From an uncultured Ruminococcus sp. (GTDB lineage: Bacteria; Bacillota; Clostridia; Oscillospirales; Acutalibacteraceae): a DNA stretch of 64,000 nt. This document shows positions 45,894 through 54,252 of the stretch, piece after piece. The stretch spans positions 1 to 64,000 of the forward strand of contig CADBZY010000005.1 in the NCBI GenBank assembly GCA_902799245.1. Direction: 5' to 3'. Both the position numbers and the translations under genes were made by a program. Under the pieces are notes generated by a model that was not told where the DNA came from, did no database searches, and saw only the letters and a list, made by a program, of their open reading frames with translations. Each line of letters begins with the position of its first letter. Within the stretch, counting starts at the first letter, position 1.

Positions 45894-46343
45894 TCAGAAT
45901 GGACGGGTATTTTCGTAAATGCCGGAAGCGGCCCATGAACTGCGGCCACCGGTCTGACGCTGTGCGCGGGATACCTTTTTGACGGCGTATTTTTTGCCGT
46001 CGCTCATGGCAGCGACAGCTGCGGCAATGACGGCGATGATCTCGCCGGGAATGGTACCGTCGTCAATTGGTTCCGGCGCAGCTGCGGGAGCAGCCGTGAC
46101 AGCCTGCTTTGCTTTTTCCTCAGCCTCCGCCGCCTTTTTGGCTGCGAGCTTCTTTTCCTTTGAGGACGTGACCGCTCTGAAAATGCCGCCGTAGGCGTAG
46201 AAAATGAAAATAAGCAGCAGGAGGATAACAAAGACGATGAGGATTCCTGAACATGTGATAACTGCCATCAGCATACCCTTGCTGTCGGATAATTCCGTAC
46301 CGACTGCCTGCGTAAAAACGGAAGGCATTAACGATGTTAACAT
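45894..46343 (-). CDS. Decarboxylase gamma (OadG-like) subunit
   Basis: A 149-residue protein with one transmembrane helix (about residues 26-50), a charged Ala/Lys-rich linker, and a C-terminal GGRSSWAASGIYENTRPF typical of OadG/MmdD subunits, including EIIAVIAAAVAAM. It anchors the decarboxylase complex. ATG 46343 has GGGAGAG upstream; the longer open frame has no ribosome-binding site. It is 30 bases before the beta-subunit gene. Confidence 0.82.
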   Translation of the reverse strand: MLTSLMPSVFTQAVGTELSDSKGMLMAVITCSGILIVFVILLLLIFIFYAYGGIFRAVTSSKEKKLAAKKAAEAEEKAKQAVTAAPAAAPEPIDDGTIPGEIIAVIAAAVAAMSDGKKYAVKKVSRAQRQTGGRSSWAASGIYENTRPF

Positions 46344-46428
46344 AGTGAAACATCTCTCCCTACATGATTGTTTTTTGCTATCGGGAGGAAAAAAGCCGCT
46401 TCTACCCAATATGCAATACTTGTAAAAT

Positions 46429-46457
46429 ATTATAGCTCACAAATTTGTTTATTTCAA
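46429..46457 (-). promoter_or_regulatory. Promoter of the decarboxylase subunit operon
   Basis: On the minus strand TTGAAA (46452-46457) and TATAAT (46429-46434) are 17 bases apart. The leader is about 80 bases. Confidence 0.65.
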
Positions 46458-46614
46458 CATTGAGTATGGATTTATTATGAGTTCCTGCGTATTTTTTCTG
46501 TTTTAAATATAAATAATAAGATTTTTTTGTTAAGTTGATGCAATCCGGCTCTTTCCAAATTAGTACGGCATTTTTCGGAATTTTTATGTATAGTGTAAAA
46601 TTACAAATATAATG

Positions 46615-46643
46615 TTGCAAATCTGAAATGAAAGTATTATAAT
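46615..46643 (+). promoter_or_regulatory. Promoter of the phosphodiester-glycosidase gene
   Basis: TTGCAA (46615-46620) and TATAAT (46638-46643) are 17 bases apart. The transcript would start near 46650, which argues against a start codon at 46666 because there would be no room for a ribosome-binding site. Confidence 0.65.
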
Positions 46644-46701
46644 AACCAAGATAGTCAATCCACTTTTGAATGAGCAGCGGATGGAGGTTTATCTGAGTAT
46701 T

Positions 46702-47781
46702 ATGTCAAAAGATAAAAGCCGGATCAGTCATGCAATATCGAGGATTAAAGTTGAGGGTAAAAAGGTGAAAAAAAAGAAGGTCGGTTTTAATGACTTGCTG
46801 AATCTGACGATCTTTGCTCTTTTGTTTATCCTTATGATCACTGCACTGGTAAAAATGGATGTCTTCAACATGATGCTGAGCAGTATTATCGACAGTCCGA
46901 CCGAATACAGTCTTTTGTCTGACATAAAGGATGTCTGCGACGAAGCCCGCGAGTCGTCTGCTGACGAAATCAAGAGCAGGGATCCTGTATTGGTTGTGGA
47001 GCTGGATGAATATGTGGCTCCGAAGCCTGATCCGAAGAAATATGACTCCGCGTTTGAGAATTACACTGACGATACCATCGAAGTTCATTATTATAAGGAA
47101 AGAAAGTATAAATCCTGGTTCCATTACATGGAAGTCAAAATCAAGCACCCGTCACAGATCAGGGTTGCGCTTGCCAACAATCAGTACGCCAAAAAAGGCA
47201 AGATCCGCAAGCTCCCTTCCGAGATCTCCGCGGATGTAAACGCGGTTTGTGCCGTGAACGGATGTTTTTACAATGTGCGTTGGGGAGGTATCTTCATTCA
47301 CAGAAGAGAACTGCTCCGGGACCGTCCTTTCGGCATCGATGTGCTGCTGATTGATTCTAACGGAGATTTCCATATTGTGGAGGACAGAAAGCTCAAATCA
47401 AGCGGCCTGCTGGAAGAATATGATATTATCAACGCGCTTTCCTTCGGCCCCGAGCTTGTCCATGACGGGCAGGAGCTTACCATTACCAAGAGAGACTGGG
47501 AGCCTTCTACCAATGAGCCGCGCACGGCGATCTGCCAGTATGACGATCCGCTTCATTATCTGGTGGTTCTTGCGGAGGGCAGAAACAGCCAGAGCGTTGG
47601 CGTGACCATGCAGACCTTTGCGCATGAAGTCGCGGCGACAAATGTCAAGACGGCTTACAATCTCGACGGAGGTCGCTCCGGCACCATGATCATCGGGAAC
47701 CGTTTGAAGAATAAAGTCGGCTGGGGCTCCGAAAAGCCGCAAAGCGATATTATTTATTTTGCGACAGCTATCGATAACTGA
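46702..47781 (+). CDS. Membrane-anchored phosphodiester glycosidase (NAGPA) domain protein
   Basis: A protein of about 359 residues with a basic N terminus, one transmembrane helix (about residues 34-54), and an outer NAGPA domain with CAVNGCFYN, PRTAICQ and the family signature NLDGGRSGTM near the end. The domain cuts phosphodiester-linked sugars; bacterial versions act on wall or exopolysaccharide bonds. The exact target is unknown. The start is uncertain: ATG 46702 lies 14 bases after GGAGG, and ATG 46681 is another choice. Confidence 0.82.
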   Translation: MSKDKSRISHAISRIKVEGKKVKKKKVGFNDLLNLTIFALLFILMITALVKMDVFNMMLSSIIDSPTEYSLLSDIKDVCDEARESSADEIKSRDPVLVVELDEYVAPKPDPKKYDSAFENYTDDTIEVHYYKERKYKSWFHYMEVKIKHPSQIRVALANNQYAKKGKIRKLPSEISADVNAVCAVNGCFYNVRWGGIFIHRRELLRDRPFGIDVLLIDSNGDFHIVEDRKLKSSGLLEEYDIINALSFGPELVHDGQELTITKRDWEPSTNEPRTAICQYDDPLHYLVVLAEGRNSQSVGVTMQTFAHEVAATNVKTAYNLDGGRSGTMIIGNRLKNKVGWGSEKPQSDIIYFATAIDN

Positions 47782-47800
47782 TTTTACATATGGATGACCG

Positions 47801-47843
47801 CCACTTCCTGTCGGATGAATAACTGACAGGAAGTGGATTTTTT
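47801..47843 (+). terminator. Strong rho-independent terminator
   Basis: CCACTTCCTGTC (47801-47812) pairs with GACAGGAAGTGG (47825-47836), followed by ATTTTTTT. The region from 47844 to 48150 after it is AT-rich, and I see nothing further in it. Confidence 0.85.
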
Positions 47844-48150
47844 TATTATTTTCAATGCCCCTTGGCAATGGTTTTCGGAAAAGAAGATGCACAGCTGATT
47901 TTCAATGTCTTTAATGCATTAAAACTTACATAAAGACACGGGAAAAATAGGCAAAACGTAAAAAAGCCTCTGCCGGAAAATTTTTTTGAAATTTGCGATA
48001 CTTTTTAGGTGTCTGAAACGTTTTATTTATGAAAGGCAAAAACAAAGGCAGCCTGAAAAAAAGATTTATGCAAAAATCATTCGCTACAGTAAATATCAGT
48101 TGAATCCGCCTACATTTATTTAATACATATCTATACGAGGAGAACGAATT

Positions 48151-48390
48151 ATGTTTAACAACAGAACCAGAAATATTATCATAAACAGAGTACACCGAGA
48201 GAGTCAGAATACTTCCCTGCGTCCGAACGACAATATGCTTAAGCTGGCCGCGTATTACACGAAGGTTTTTGCGGGAACCGTTGAGAAAATGCACATGACA
48301 GATGAACAGAAGTCACAGGCCATGTCGGCTGTCAATATGGAATATTATGAGATTCTTTCCGCACGCAGGAGCATGGGCATGGTTTCTTGA
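48151..48390 (+). CDS. Small hypothetical protein
   Basis: A 79-residue, basic, probably helical protein with no family I recognise (KLAAYYTKVFAGTVEKMHM in the middle, MEYYEILSARRS near the end). ACGAGGAG lies upstream of the ATG at good distance, which supports real translation. It stands alone between two terminators. Confidence 0.6.
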   Translation: MFNNRTRNIIINRVHRESQNTSLRPNDNMLKLAAYYTKVFAGTVEKMHMTDEQKSQAMSAVNMEYYEILSARRSMGMVS

Positions 48391-48432
48391 TGCTTTGTTA
48401 ACCGGAATTCGGATTATAGAATCCTATATGTT

Positions 48433-48547
48433 TTTGTGGATGGAATGCGCGTGAGCAGGTTGGCGCGGTACGTTTCATGAACCTGCGGAATTTGTGGATG
48501 GGTATTTTTCGATAAAAGAAGCTTCGCACGCGTGGGGCTTCTTTTAT
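48433..48547 (+). other. Structured 3' region ending in a terminator
   Basis: TTTGTGGATGG occurs twice (48433-48443 and 48491-48501). Between the copies GCAGGTT (48455-48461) pairs with AACCTGC (48480-48486). A final hairpin joins ATAAAAGAAGC (48512-48522) and GCTTCTTTTAT (48537-48547), a terminator. It could be the 3' UTR of the small gene at 48151 or a small RNA. Nothing shows which. Confidence 0.4.
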
Positions 48548-48611
48548 TTCAGAAGTCAATTCTTTTATTCTTTTTTTTCGGAGTCAATCGGGTAAAAAAT
48601 CAAAAAAACAC

Positions 48612-48640
48612 TTGACTAATCATAAAATATATGCTATAGT
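48612..48640 (+). promoter_or_regulatory. Promoter of the rpmG-secE-nusG operon
   Basis: TTGACT (48612-48617) and TATAGT (48635-48640) are 17 bases apart. The leader from about 48647 to 48805 is long (about 158 bases) and holds a possible short upstream open frame. Confidence 0.7.
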
Positions 48641-48728
48641 AATCTTACCTCGCATTGGGCGTGTTTTTTTTATGCGTCTGTTTATTTGTATACCGATGCT
48701 TTCAGCGGAGGTATCGAGGGAGGCTGAA

Positions 48729-48779
48729 ATGCCGCGGAGTCGCTCGGTTTATGCAGAGACAGGGCGTTTCCGACGGTAA
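48729..48779 (+). CDS. Possible 16-codon leader peptide (uORF)
   Basis: ATG at 48729 lies 5 bases after GGGAGG and opens 16 codons ([16 protein letters not shown]) ending at TAA 48777-48779. It is Arg-rich and lies 26 bases before the rpmG start. It could act in translational control of the operon, or be chance. Only the good ribosome-binding site supports it. Confidence 0.3.
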   Translation: MPRSRSVYAETGRFRR

Positions 48780-48805
48780 ATTATTCCGTTACGGGAGGTG
48801 CCGAA

Positions 48806-48955
48806 ATGAGAGTTAAAATTACATTGGCATGCACAGAATGCAAGCAGAGAAACTACTACACTGTCAAGAACAAGAAGAATGACCCTGACAGACTTGAGAT
48901 GAAGAAGTATTGCAGATTCTGCAAGAAGCATACTTCGCACAAGGAAAGCAAGTAA
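48806..48955 (+). CDS. rpmG: 50S ribosomal protein L33
   Basis: A 49-residue L33 starting [19 protein letters not shown] and ending [14 protein letters not shown]. The two CxxC pairs (CTEC and CRFC) form a zinc ribbon, so this is the zinc-bound (C+) form. SD GGGAGGTG precedes the ATG. It heads the rpmG-secE-nusG-rplK-rplA order that is standard in Firmicutes. Confidence 0.95.
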   Translation: MRVKITLACTECKQRNYYTVKNKKNDPDRLEMKKYCRFCKKHTSHKESK

Positions 48956-48972
48956 GGGAGGACGGATGATCT

Positions 48973-49344
48973 ATGAGCGACAAGTCAACCAAGAAGGACG
49001 ACAAGAAACTCGCTAAGGACACAGGCAAAAAAGCCGTTGCCAAGAAGGATTCGTCCAAAAAGAAGGCAAACCCCATCAAATCAGTGGGTAAGTTCGTTCG
49101 TGAGTACAAGAGCGAGCTGAAAAAGATTTCCTGGCCAAGCGTCAAGGACACCACCAGAAACGCGGCCATAACACTTGCGGCTATCGCAGTTGTAGGCGTA
49201 TTCATCTGGGCGCTGGATTTCGGTCTCAGCCAGATCAGAGATTTGGGTCTGAAGAAGATCCCCGAGTGGTCCGCCGCAGCAAAGGAAGACGATGTGCCTT
49301 CGCCTTCTGATCTTACTGTGACACCGAGCGACACGGCTGAATAA
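48973..49344 (+). CDS. secE: Preprotein translocase subunit SecE
   Basis: A 123-residue SecE. The N terminus is an unusually Lys-rich, low-complexity stretch of about 35 residues, then the conserved FVREYKSELKKISWPS amphipathic segment and one transmembrane helix (ITLAAIAVVGVFIWALDFGL). SecE stabilises SecY in the secretion channel. It lies between rpmG and nusG. A short Ser/Pro/Thr tail extends outside the membrane. Confidence 0.93.
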   Translation: MSDKSTKKDDKKLAKDTGKKAVAKKDSSKKKANPIKSVGKFVREYKSELKKISWPSVKDTTRNAAITLAAIAVVGVFIWALDFGLSQIRDLGLKKIPEWSAAAKEDDVPSPSDLTVTPSDTAE

Positions 49345-49414
49345 TTCACTGTTCAGCTCAAACAATCATACAGGTAGAACCAAAAAGCTGCCTCACGATG
49401 GGAGTGAAAGCAAT

Positions 49415-49996
49415 ATGTCAGATACAACAGGCGTTTCGGGCTCCGCGCATTGGTATGTGATTCACACCTATGCAGGCTATGAAAACAAGGTCGCTTCCGA
49501 CCTTATGACTATAGTGGAAAACCGCAAGCTCCAGGATATGATCATGGATGTTAAGATTCCCACTGAAACCGTCACCGAGACTGTCACGGTCAAAAAGGGC
49601 GGTGTGGAGCAGCAGGTAGAGCGTGAGGTTGAACACAAGCTCTTCCCAGGCTATGTGCTTGTGAAAATGGTAATGACCAATGAAACTTGGTTTATCGTTC
49701 GCAATACCCGCGGATGTACCGGATTTGTGGGTCATGATTCCAAACTCGTTCCCGACTCAAAGCCGGTTCCTCTTACGGATGAAGAGGCGGCCAAGTGGGG
49801 CGTAGAGATGAAATCCGAAAGATTTGCCTTTGAAGTGGGCGAGGAGGTCAAGGTCGTGGACGGCTCTATGTCCGGACACAAAGGTGTTGTCAATGCCATT
49901 GATCACGAGGCGAAGACCGCCACCATCACGCTCGATATGTTCGGCAGAAAGGTCGACGCCGAAGTCGATCTGTCCAGTGTGGTTCCGCTCAATTGA
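49415..49996 (+). CDS. nusG: Transcription termination/antitermination factor NusG
   Basis: A 193-residue NusG: NGN domain from WYVIHTYAGYENKVASDL through FPGYVLVKM and the conserved WFIVRNTRGCTGFVG, then a KOW domain (GEEVKVVDGSMSGHKGVVNAID). It binds RNA polymerase and couples it to ribosomes or Rho. A Gln/Glu/Val-rich insert (about residues 50-70) is longer than in E. coli and common in Firmicutes. Confidence 0.95.
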   Translation: MSDTTGVSGSAHWYVIHTYAGYENKVASDLMTIVENRKLQDMIMDVKIPTETVTETVTVKKGGVEQQVEREVEHKLFPGYVLVKMVMTNETWFIVRNTRGCTGFVGHDSKLVPDSKPVPLTDEEAAKWGVEMKSERFAFEVGEEVKVVDGSMSGHKGVVNAIDHEAKTATITLDMFGRKVDAEVDLSSVVPLN

Positions 49997-50042
49997 CAGA
50001 TTGAGTGCGCTTCACCAAAGAGGCACAGGCTAATTATTTACG

Positions 50043-50175
50043 CGCCGGTGGGTTTCCGGCGGCGGCAGGCAAGACCGCACAATGCTTGCAATAGAGGCAA
50101 GGCGCTTTCGGCGCTTCGCTTCTGTGGGAGAGACAGTAAATTCATTCCAAATAAATGCTGTCTCGGTATTACCAC
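50043..50175 (+). promoter_or_regulatory. Ribosomal-protein leader before rplK
   Basis: The 199-base gap holds hairpins with CGCCGG/CCGGCG (50043-50061) and, near its end, a stem-loop with a lower helix GTGG (50124-50127)/CCAC (50172-50175), an asymmetric internal loop (GA opposite GGTATTA), and an upper helix GAGACAG/CTGTCTC. The same lower helix and loop recur before rplA. It is likely a ribosomal-protein binding site, possibly for L1, that controls translation. Confidence 0.55.
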
Positions 50176-50195
50176 GTATTTGGAGGTGCTTTTTA

Positions 50196-50621
50196 ATGGC
50201 TCAGAAAGTTACAGGTTACATTAAACTTCAGATTCCGGCAGGCAAGGCAACACCCGCTCCCCCTGTTGGTCCTGCCCTTGGTCAGCACGGCGTGAACATC
50301 ATGCAGTTCACCAAGGACTTCAATGAACGCACAAAGAATGATGTGGGTCTTATTATTCCTGTTGTTATCACGGTTTATGCAGACCGTTCCTTCACATTTG
50401 TGACAAAGACTCCCCCTGCTGCTGTCCTTATCAAGAAGGCATGCGGTATCGAGAGCGGTTCCGGCACACCTAACAAGACCAAGGTTGCCAAGATCACCAA
50501 GGAACAGGTCAGAAAGATAGCAGAAACCAAGATGCCCGACCTCAACGCCGGCTCCATCGAGGCTGCTATGAGCATGGTCGCAGGCACTGCCCGCAGCATG
50601 GGCATTACGGTAGAGGACTGA
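50196..50621 (+). CDS. rplK: 50S ribosomal protein L11
   Basis: A 141-residue L11 with [20 protein letters not shown] at the N terminus, [17 protein letters not shown] and a C-terminal RNA-binding domain ([12 protein letters not shown]). It binds 23S rRNA at the GTPase centre. ATG 50196 follows GGAGGTG; the frame stays open upstream through the leader, but that part is not translated as L11. Confidence 0.96.
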   Translation: MAQKVTGYIKLQIPAGKATPAPPVGPALGQHGVNIMQFTKDFNERTKNDVGLIIPVVITVYADRSFTFVTKTPPAAVLIKKACGIESGSGTPNKTKVAKITKEQVRKIAETKMPDLNAGSIEAAMSMVAGTARSMGITVED

Positions 50622-50646
50622 TTCTCTTTTTGAGATGATGTGCTCT

Positions 50647-50678
50647 ATGTGGGAGGAAAATCTCCGATATTACCACAT
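50647..50678 (+). promoter_or_regulatory. Ribosomal-protein leader motif before rplA
   Basis: ATGTGG (50647-50652) pairs with CCACAT (50673-50678), with GA opposite GATATTA and a short upper stem in between. The core matches the element before rplK (GTGGGAG on the left, GRTATTACCAC on the right). It ends just before the AGGAGG site of rplA, so protein binding could block translation. Confidence 0.55.
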
Positions 50679-50698
50679 TACAGGAGGATATTGACTAA

Positions 50699-51394
50699 AT
50701 GAAACACGGAAAGAAATATGTCGACGCCGCCAAGGCAGTTGACCGTTTGAAGTTATACGATTCCAATGAAGCGCTTGATCTCGTTATCAAGACAGCTACC
50801 GCTAAGTTCGATGAGACCGTTGAGGTTCATGTAAAGTTAGGTGTTGACGGCCGTCACGCAGACCAGCAGGTCAGAGGCGCCATCGTTCTTCCCAACGGCA
50901 CAGGCAAAAGCGTGAGAGTTCTTGCTATCTGCAAGGGCGACGCTCTCAAGGCGGCGGAAGCTGCTGGCGCAGACTATGTCGGCAACGACGAGTACATCCA
51001 GAAGATTCAGTCTGAGGGCTGGATGGACTTTGACGTACTCATTACTACACCCGATATGATGGGTATGGTCGGTCGTCTCGGTAAGATCCTTGGTCCCCGC
51101 GGTTTGATGCCGAACCCCAAGGCAGGTACCGTTACCCCTGACATTGCCAGAGCTATCAAGGAAGCAAAGGCTGGTAAGATTGAGTACCGTCTTGACAAGA
51201 CCAACATCATTCACTGCCCCATCGGCAAGGTTTCCTTCGGCACTGACAAGCTGCTGGAGAACTTCAATGCCCTGCTCGGCGCTGTCAATAAGGCAAAGCC
51301 GGCTGCTGCCAAGGGTCAGTACATCCGCTCCTGCGTCGTCAGCTCGACCATGGGCGTGGGTGTTAAGATCAATCCCAGCAAGGTTACAATGTAA
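50699..51394 (+). CDS. rplA: 50S ribosomal protein L1
   Basis: A 231-residue L1 with [20 protein letters not shown] at the N terminus, the signature [15 protein letters not shown], and the C-terminal conserved [13 protein letters not shown]1 forms the L1 stalk and in many bacteria represses its own operon. A terminator follows; rplJ and rplL, which often come next, are not here. Confidence 0.96.
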   Translation: MKHGKKYVDAAKAVDRLKLYDSNEALDLVIKTATAKFDETVEVHVKLGVDGRHADQQVRGAIVLPNGTGKSVRVLAICKGDALKAAEAAGADYVGNDEYIQKIQSEGWMDFDVLITTPDMMGMVGRLGKILGPRGLMPNPKAGTVTPDIARAIKEAKAGKIEYRLDKTNIIHCPIGKVSFGTDKLLENFNALLGAVNKAKPAAAKGQYIRSCVVSSTMGVGVKINPSKVTM

Positions 51395-51448
51395 TTATAA
51401 ATTGTTATGGTCAGCTTGTTTTTGCGGCTGTATATAATTTGCAGTTTA

Positions 51449-51488
51449 CGCCGCATTTAGTCCTGGTTGCCTAAATGCGGCGTTTTTT
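51449..51488 (+). terminator. Strong terminator after rplA
   Basis: CGCCGCATTTAG (51449-51460) pairs perfectly with CTAAATGCGGCG (51471-51482), with six T after it. It ends the ribosomal operon. Confidence 0.9.
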
Positions 51489-51518
51489 ATACTTGATTTT
51501 ATTGAAGAGGTGTTATCT

Positions 51519-52085
51519 ATGGAGTATACGTGCAAAAATTGCGGCAATGTTTTCGGTGATTATCTCACTGGTTGCCCCTCATGCGGTACTGCTATTGACT
51601 CTGTTGCGGAGGAAACGAAGGCAGTCGATGAAGAACCGGAGGTTTTGCCTCGGACAGAAACAGAGCAGCAGTCTGACAGTCAGCCGTCTGAGAATCAGCA
51701 GCAGCCCTATCAGCAGCAGCCCTTCCAGCAGCAATCCTATCAGCAACAGCCTTTCCAGCAGCAGCCCTTCCAGCAGAATGGCTATCAGAACGCAAGCGGA
51801 TATAATTATAATCCTAACGCAACATATCAGGCAGGTGCTCCTGTTTATAATCCCAATATGCCTGTACAGCCTAAGTCAAGACTGGCAGCGGGTCTTCTTG
51901 GTATTTTTCTTGGCGGTCTTGGCGTACACAATTTTTATCTTGGCTTTACCAGTAAAGCAGTGATTCAGATATTGGTTTCCTTTATTACCTGTGGTCTGGG
52001 ATCGATCTGGGGCTTCATCGAAGGAATAATGATTATTGCCGGATCCATCAATACGGATGCTGACGGCAGACCGCTTGGCGAATAA
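51519..52085 (+). CDS. TM2-domain membrane protein with zinc ribbon and Gln-rich linker
   Basis: A 188-residue protein: CxxC...CxxC zinc ribbon (Cys5, 8, 19, 22), an acidic linker, a Gln/Pro/Phe/Tyr-rich repeat segment (QQPF and QQSY units, about 60-90), and a C-terminal TM2 domain with two membrane helices (SRLAAGLLGIFLGGLGVHNFYLG and the following helix). TM2 proteins are common and largely uncharacterised. ATG 51519 follows AGAGGTG. Confidence 0.85.
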   Translation: MEYTCKNCGNVFGDYLTGCPSCGTAIDSVAEETKAVDEEPEVLPRTETEQQSDSQPSENQQQPYQQQPFQQQSYQQQPFQQQPFQQNGYQNASGYNYNPNATYQAGAPVYNPNMPVQPKSRLAAGLLGIFLGGLGVHNFYLGFTSKAVIQILVSFITCGLGSIWGFIEGIMIIAGSINTDADGRPLGE

Positions 52086-52130
52086 TCAATTATTGTATTA
52101 TGTTTGTAATTAACATCTTTTGATTTCTGA

Positions 52131-52168
52131 AAACATCTGCCGCCGCGTTGCGGCAGGTGTTTTCTTTC
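52131..52168 (+). terminator. Terminator before the MATE gene
   Basis: ACATCTGCCGC pairs with GCGGCAGGTGT across a six-base loop, followed by TTTTC. It ends the TM2 gene transcript. Confidence 0.7.
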
Positions 52169-52193
52169 ATTTTTTCTAATGGAGGTGAAAGGG

Positions 52194-53588
52194 ATGAACC
52201 ATACCCTGAATTCATATCTCGGCAACAGGAGCTTTCTGAAGAAATTTCTGATGATCGCCATGCCGATTGCCATTCAGAACGGAATCACTAATTTTGTGAG
52301 TATGCTCGATAATTTAATGGTCGGACAGCTCGGCACTCATCAGATGAACGGCGTTTCCATCGTCAATCAGATCGCTTTTATACCCTATCTTGCCCTTTTC
52401 GGTGCCATGGCGGGAGCGGGAATATTCACTGCCCAATTTTACGGCAGCGGCAACAACGAGGGTATAAAATACACCTTCCGGTTCAAGCTGTGCATCGGCG
52501 CGCTGGTTGTTTCCGGTGCGATATTCACTGTCTGCTTCTGGGGCAGAGAACTGATCTCGCTCTTTCTTCACAGCGAAAGCCGGAATGACATAGAGCTCAC
52601 CATGCAATACGGTCTGGATTATCTGAGCGTAATAATGTGGAGTTTCATTCCGTTCGGGCTGTGTCAGATCTATGTCAGCACGCTGCGCGAAGTCGGACAG
52701 ACTGTCGTCCCCATGAAGGCGGGACTTGTCGCCGTTGTGGTCAACGTCGTCATGAACTGGGTGCTGATTTTCGGCAAATTCGGATTGCCTGCCATGGGAG
52801 TGAAGGGCGCGGCTCTGGCCACTATCTTTGCCAGAGTGACCGAATTGGTGATTGTCGCCGTGTGGCTGCACACACATTCCTCCCAATACGTCTTTGTCAA
52901 GGGATTGCTCAGTTCCCTTTACATTCCGGGAAGGCTGTCGGGCAGGATTATGCTCAAATGTATTCCCCTTATTATCAATGAAAGCCTGTGGGCTTTCGGA
53001 ATGACGGCGCTCAACCAGAGCTATTCCACCAGAGGCCTTGACGCGGTGGCGGGAGTCAATATCTGTTCCACGCTGTCCAATGTATTTTGTGTGTTCTTTA
53101 TTGCCGCAGGCGACGCTATTGCCATCATGATGGGTCAGCTGCTCGGCGCGGGCAAGAAGGACGAGGCGCGAAGCTCCGACCGGATACTGTGCACGTATTC
53201 CGTTATTGGAAGCGCCATGATGGGAGTGATCATGGCTGTATGCGCGCCGTTTTTCCCGTTGTTTTACAATACTACTGACGAGGTGCGGCATCTGGCGACC
53301 GTCATGCTGCTGGTTTCGTCGTTCATGCTTCCGATAACAGCCTTCATCAACGCCGCGTATTTCACATTGCGTTCAGGCGGCAATACGTTTATCACCTTTC
53401 TCTTTGACGGTTTCTACATGCTGTGTGTAGTGGTTCCGCTTGCTTTCCTTCTCACTCGATTCACCGATCTTCCCATCATTCCTGTTTACATGCTCTGTCA
53501 GATTTCCGAGGCAGTCAAGGCTTTGATCGGTTTTGTGATGGTCAGAAAGGGCGTATGGGTGAATAACATTGTGGAAAACGTAACCTGA
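52194..53588 (+). CDS. MATE family efflux transporter
   Basis: A 464-residue MATE exporter with twelve predicted helices and family marks (FLMIAMPIAIQNGITNFVSM, DNLMVGQLG, and the second-half repeat starting ECIPLI-like KCIPLIINESLWAFG). MATE proteins expel drugs or metabolites using Na+ or H+. The substrate is not readable. ATG 52194 follows GGAGGTGAAAGG; an ATG five codons earlier sits inside that site. Confidence 0.9.
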   Translation: MNHTLNSYLGNRSFLKKFLMIAMPIAIQNGITNFVSMLDNLMVGQLGTHQMNGVSIVNQIAFIPYLALFGAMAGAGIFTAQFYGSGNNEGIKYTFRFKLCIGALVVSGAIFTVCFWGRELISLFLHSESRNDIELTMQYGLDYLSVIMWSFIPFGLCQIYVSTLREVGQTVVPMKAGLVAVVVNVVMNWVLIFGKFGLPAMGVKGAALATIFARVTELVIVAVWLHTHSSQYVFVKGLLSSLYIPGRLSGRIMLKCIPLIINESLWAFGMTALNQSYSTRGLDAVAGVNICSTLSNVFCVFFIAAGDAIAIMMGQLLGAGKKDEARSSDRILCTYSVIGSAMMGVIMAVCAPFFPLFYNTTDEVRHLATVMLLVSSFMLPITAFINAAYFTLRSGGNTFITFLFDGFYMLCVVVPLAFLLTRFTDLPIIPVYMLCQISEAVKALIGFVMVRKGVWVNNIVENVT

Positions 53589-53653
53589 TTTTTTGTGTCA
53601 AACGTAGAATGTTCCAAATAACAAAAAAATTTCAAAATTTTGCGTAATTTCGC

Positions 53654-53682
53654 TTGCAATTGTCCGCAAAAGATGGTATAGT
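53654..53682 (+). promoter_or_regulatory. Promoter of the ACT/hom/thrB genes
   Basis: TTGCAA (53654-53659) and TATAGT (53677-53682) are 17 bases apart. The start codon at 53727 lies about 40 bases downstream of the predicted transcript start. Confidence 0.65.
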
Positions 53683-53726
53683 GTTCATTGCTACGATACA
53701 GTCGTACACAGGTGGTGGATTTTGCA

Positions 53727-54167
53727 ATGTCTGACGAATATTATATTGTGAGCAGCAAGGCTCTGCCAGAGGTGTTTGCCAAGGTGGTGCAGGCCAAGCG
53801 GCTGCTCGGCTCCGGTGCGGCGCATTCCGCGTCGGAGGCGGCAAGGCTGGTGGGAATTTCCCGCAGCGCCTTCTACAAGTACAAGGATGTTGTCATGCCC
53901 TACAGGGAAGGCGGACAGGAGAGGGTTCTGACCATTCAGTCGATGCTGGAGGATAAGCCGGGGGTGCTTTCCTCCATGATAACGTCATTCTTTGACGCGG
54001 GAGCCAATATCCTGACGGTCAATCAGAATATCCCGACCAACGGAGCGGCATATGTTACCATGTCTGTCAGTACGGCCAATATGGCAATCAGCGTCCCCGA
54101 GCTTTTTGAGAAGCTGAAATCCCTCGACGGCGTGATCTCGGTTTCGGGAGTAGGCGCGGGCGTCTGA
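53727..54167 (+). CDS. PheB-like ACT-domain protein (UPF0735)
   Basis: A 146-residue protein with a helix-turn-helix-like N terminus (SASEAARLVGISRSAFYKYKD) and an ACT domain (RVLTIQSMLEDKPGVLSSMI) in the C-terminal half. In Firmicutes it sits before hom and may sense an amino acid. Here too hom follows 85 bases later. ATG 53727 follows AGGTGGTGG. Confidence 0.86.
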   Translation: MSDEYYIVSSKALPEVFAKVVQAKRLLGSGAAHSASEAARLVGISRSAFYKYKDVVMPYREGGQERVLTIQSMLEDKPGVLSSMITSFFDAGANILTVNQNIPTNGAAYVTMSVSTANMAISVPELFEKLKSLDGVISVSGVGAGV

Positions 54168-54252
54168 CACACAAAAGGCAACATGCGCATTAACAGGTAT
54201 AATAAATTATTATTATATTATAAACGATAAAACAGGAAAGCAGTGATTATCT

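Noticed and set aside
47844-48150. tRNA or other stable RNA in the larger gaps
   Set aside because: I found no cloverleaf pattern or GGTTCGAATCC-like T-arm in this or the other gaps over 150 bases.
51690-51780. CAG-rich direct repeats
   Set aside because: They code for the Gln-rich linker of the TM2 protein and are ordinary low-complexity coding sequence.
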